DNA of 64,000 nucleotides from an uncultured Prevotellaceae bacterium. Lineage in GTDB: Bacteria; Bacteroidota; Bacteroidia; Bacteroidales; Bacteroidaceae. Shown here one piece after another: positions 62,668-64,000 of the stretch. The DNA lies in assembly GCA_947176535.1 (NCBI GenBank), contig CAMWQU010000005.1, positions 1-64,000 on the forward strand. The letters are read 5' to 3'. Below the pieces are notes generated by a model that was given only the letters and a program-made list of their open reading frames with translations, did not search any database and had not been told where the DNA came from. The position numbers and the translations under genes were made by a program. Within the stretch, counting starts at the first letter, position 1; every line of letters begins with the position of its first letter.

Positions 62668-63432
62668 TTATCCGTTCTTCTTTACCACCTCATTCGCCAG
62701 CGCCAGATAATCGCGTGCGCCGGTAGAGTCTGCGTCATAGAGAATGACGGGCATTCCGTGTCCGGGAGCCTCGCCTAACTTCACGTTACGCTGGATTACG
62801 GTCTTGAACACCAGTTCCTGGAAGTGGCGTTTTACCTCATCATACACCTGATTGGCCAGACGCAACCGCTTGTCATACATCGTCAGCAGGAACCCTTCGA
62901 TTTCCAGTGCCGGGTTCAACTTCACCTTGATGATGCGTATGGTATTCAGCAGTTTGCTCAGACCTTCCAAAGCGAAGTATTCGCATTGTACGGGAATGAT
63001 GACGCTGTCGGCTGCCGTCAGTGCGTTTACGGTGATAAGTCCCAAAGAGGGCGAGCAGTCGATAAGGATGTAGTCATACTCATCCCGTATGGGGGCGAGC
63101 ATCTCTTTTACCACCTTTTCGCGGTTCTGCACCTGTAGCATACCCACCTCGGCACCCACAAGGTCGATGTGCGAGGGGATGATGTCAAGTCCGTCGATGT
63201 CCGTTGTGTATATAGCTTCGCGGATGTCGATTTTGTCGATGAGACAGTTGTAAAACGAGGCGTCGATTTGTGAGATATCCACGCCGAGGCCCGAAGAGGC
63301 GTTGGCCTGTGGGTCCGCATCGATAAGGAGAACTTTTTTCTCCAGTGTCGCCAGCGACGCGGCAAGGTTCATGCTTGTCGTGGTTTTTCCCACACCACCT
63401 TTCTGATTGGCTAAAGCAATAATTTTGGCCAT
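62668..63432 (-). CDS. parA: Chromosome partitioning ATPase ParA
   Basis: 254 residues. ParA is the deviant-Walker ATPase that moves ParB-DNA complexes over the nucleoid. The Walker A is KGGVGKTTTSMNLAASLA with the signature Lys, Walker A' is LLIDADPQANASSGLG, and Walker B is YDYILIDCSPSLG. There is no N-terminal DNA-binding domain, so it is a chromosomal (Soj) type. It begins the parA-parB-DUF5683-mltD series and is divergent from surE. Confidence 0.97.
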   Translation of the reverse strand: MAKIIALANQKGGVGKTTTSMNLAASLATLEKKVLLIDADPQANASSGLGVDISQIDASFYNCLIDKIDIREAIYTTDIDGLDIIPSHIDLVGAEVGMLQVQNREKVVKEMLAPIRDEYDYILIDCSPSLGLITVNALTAADSVIIPVQCEYFALEGLSKLLNTIRIIKVKLNPALEIEGFLLTMYDKRLRLANQVYDEVKRHFQELVFKTVIQRNVKLGEAPGHGMPVILYDADSTGARDYLALANEVVKKNG

Positions 63433-63459
63433 AATTCCACTCGTTATTATTATTCCTTA

Positions 63460-63467
63460 CAAATATA
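63460..63467 (-). promoter_or_regulatory. -7 box of the parAB operon
   Basis: TATATTTG on the minus strand, 27 bases before the parA ATG. A palindrome at 63487-63503 covers its -33 region. Confidence 0.65.
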
Positions 63468-63486
63468 CGCTTTTTTGTCCGAACTC

Positions 63487-63549
63487 TCCTTATATTATAA
63501 GGAAAGAATGCTAAATGTGTTGATAACTTACCCTTTTTGTTGATAACTT
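63487..63549. promoter_or_regulatory. Palindrome and two DnaA-box-like repeats between parA and surE
   Basis: TCCTTATA-T-TATAAGGA (63487-63503) is a perfect 17-base palindrome over the -33 region of the parA promoter. TGTTGATAACTT occurs at 63518-63529 and again at 63538-63549, 20 bases apart. Its complement contains TTATCAACA, one base off the DnaA box TTATCCACA. Confidence 0.5.
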
Positions 63550-63562
63550 GACCTTTTTTTCT

Positions 63563-63570
63563 TATTTTTG
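63563..63570 (+). promoter_or_regulatory. -7 box of surE
   Basis: TATTTTTG matches TAnnTTTG, 32 bases before the ATG at 63603. Confidence 0.65.
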
Positions 63571-63602
63571 TGTGCGAAAAACGTTATAGTGCATTGCATT
63601 CC

Positions 63603-64000
63603 ATGAATAAGAAACTCATATTGATAACGAACGACGATGGTGTGGAAGCCCAAGGCATTCAGGTTCTGATGGAAGAAATGTCCCGTTTGGGTGAAGTCAT
63701 TGTTGTCGCTCCCGATTCGGCCCGTTCCGGAGCCGCTTGCGGAATCACTTCCACGCGTCCTGTTTCGTTGCGCTCGCTCGGTCGGCGTGGAGACGTATCG
63801 GTTTATGCCTGTTCGGGTACGCCGGTGGACTGTGTGAAGTTAGCGCTGGAGCAAGTCTGTCCCCGCCGCCCCGACCTCATTGTCAGTGGTATCAATCATG
63901 GCGACAACGCCTCCTGCAGCATCCATTACAGCGGCACGATGGGAGCCGTCATCGAGGGTTGCCTCAAGGCCATCCCGTCCATCGGGTACAGTTTGCGTAC
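63603..64000 (+). CDS. surE: 5'/3'-nucleotidase SurE, truncated by the window end
   Basis: The first 132 residues are present; the gene runs off the right edge. SurE removes phosphate from nucleoside monophosphates. The metal-binding NDDG motif is in LILITNDDGVEAQGIQVL, a further metal/active-site Ser is in VAPDSARSGAA, and SGINHGDN supplies the conserved Asn. The start follows a TATTTTTG promoter, divergent from parA. Confidence 0.94.
   Translation, partial: MNKKLILITNDDGVEAQGIQVLMEEMSRLGEVIVVAPDSARSGAACGITSTRPVSLRSLGRRGDVSVYACSGTPVDCVKLALEQVCPRRPDLIVSGINHGDNASCSIHYSGTMGAVIEGCLKAIPSIGYSLR

Noticed and set aside
61757-63600. Consensus parS site near parAB
   Set aside because: Reading both strands I found no TGTTTCACGTGAAACA-like palindrome; the CACGTG words elsewhere in the window lack the flanks.

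Overview
The window is a contiguous chromosomal piece of a member of the order Bacteroidales (phylum Bacteroidota), of medium GC content. The evidence is the promoter style (TAnnTTTG -7 boxes a few tens of bases before many genes, with little Shine-Dalgarno sequence) together with lineage-typical genes: DUF4249 and DUF5683 proteins, a TonB-dependent receptor, GH97 and GH78 glycosidases, a HExxH exported protein ending in a Bacteroidales-type C-terminal tail, a uridine-kinase-like nucleoside kinase with a TGS-like N-terminus, and the rimP-nusA-infB-cvpA-suf and surE/parA-parB-DUF5683-mltD-relA neighbourhoods. The family within the order cannot be fixed from this sequence alone.

Layout. 1-10.6 kb: tRNA-Asn, a PfkB sugar/nucleoside kinase, an S41 processing protease with a translationally coupled 42-residue membrane peptide, then rimP-nusA-infB-cvpA-sufB and a deoxynucleoside kinase. 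10.6-18.3 kb: an AT-rich five-gene type I restriction-modification operon, hsdM - ORF6N - hsdS - PrrC-like ATPase - hsdR, with every gene overlapping the next. 18.6-25.7 kb: queC, a likely small RNA, rnhB, then sufS-sufD-sufC (cut off from sufB and inverted relative to it), a Fur-family regulator and a nucleoside kinase. 25.7-34.1 kb: secreted putative metallopeptidase, Sir2 deacylase without the usual zinc cysteines, GH78 rhamnosidase-like and GH97 glycosidase. 34.1-38.6 kb: rnc, fabF, acpP, pdxB and a HAD phosphatase. 39.1-43.6 kb: lipoprotein, TonB-dependent receptor and DUF4249 lipoprotein. 43.7-52.2 kb: an MsbA-like ABC exporter and seven surface-glycan genes (five or six glycosyltransferases, an LPS-kinase-like protein, a GT11 fucosyltransferase, a tandem GT4 duplication). 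52.6-64 kb: a DUF4143 ATPase, alaS, a MerR regulator, the (p)ppGpp synthetase/hydrolase, a LysM lytic transglycosylase, DUF5683, parB, parA and the start of surE.

The most interesting item is the restriction island. The gene between hsdS and hsdR encodes an ABC-type ATPase whose C-terminus carries Arg-x3-Glu-x31-His, the arrangement and spacing I recall for the catalytic triad of the PrrC tRNA anticodon nuclease. It also sits in the prr-locus gene order and beside an hsdS with EcoR124-like four-residue linker repeats. It is therefore a candidate suicide back-up for the restriction system, with an ORF6N protein as an unexplained extra component. The second is that one inversion of roughly 9.9-23.5 kb would rebuild a sufBCDS operon; that segment contains the island. 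Non-coding DNA is rich in structure: a mobile-looking GGACGAG hairpin family at three loci, long perfect palindromes at 32.1, 38.7 and 57.3 kb, a 33-bp direct-repeat array before the DUF4143 gene, a long inverted repeat between acpP and fabF, and a compact promoter-to-terminator unit without an ORF at 19.4 kb.
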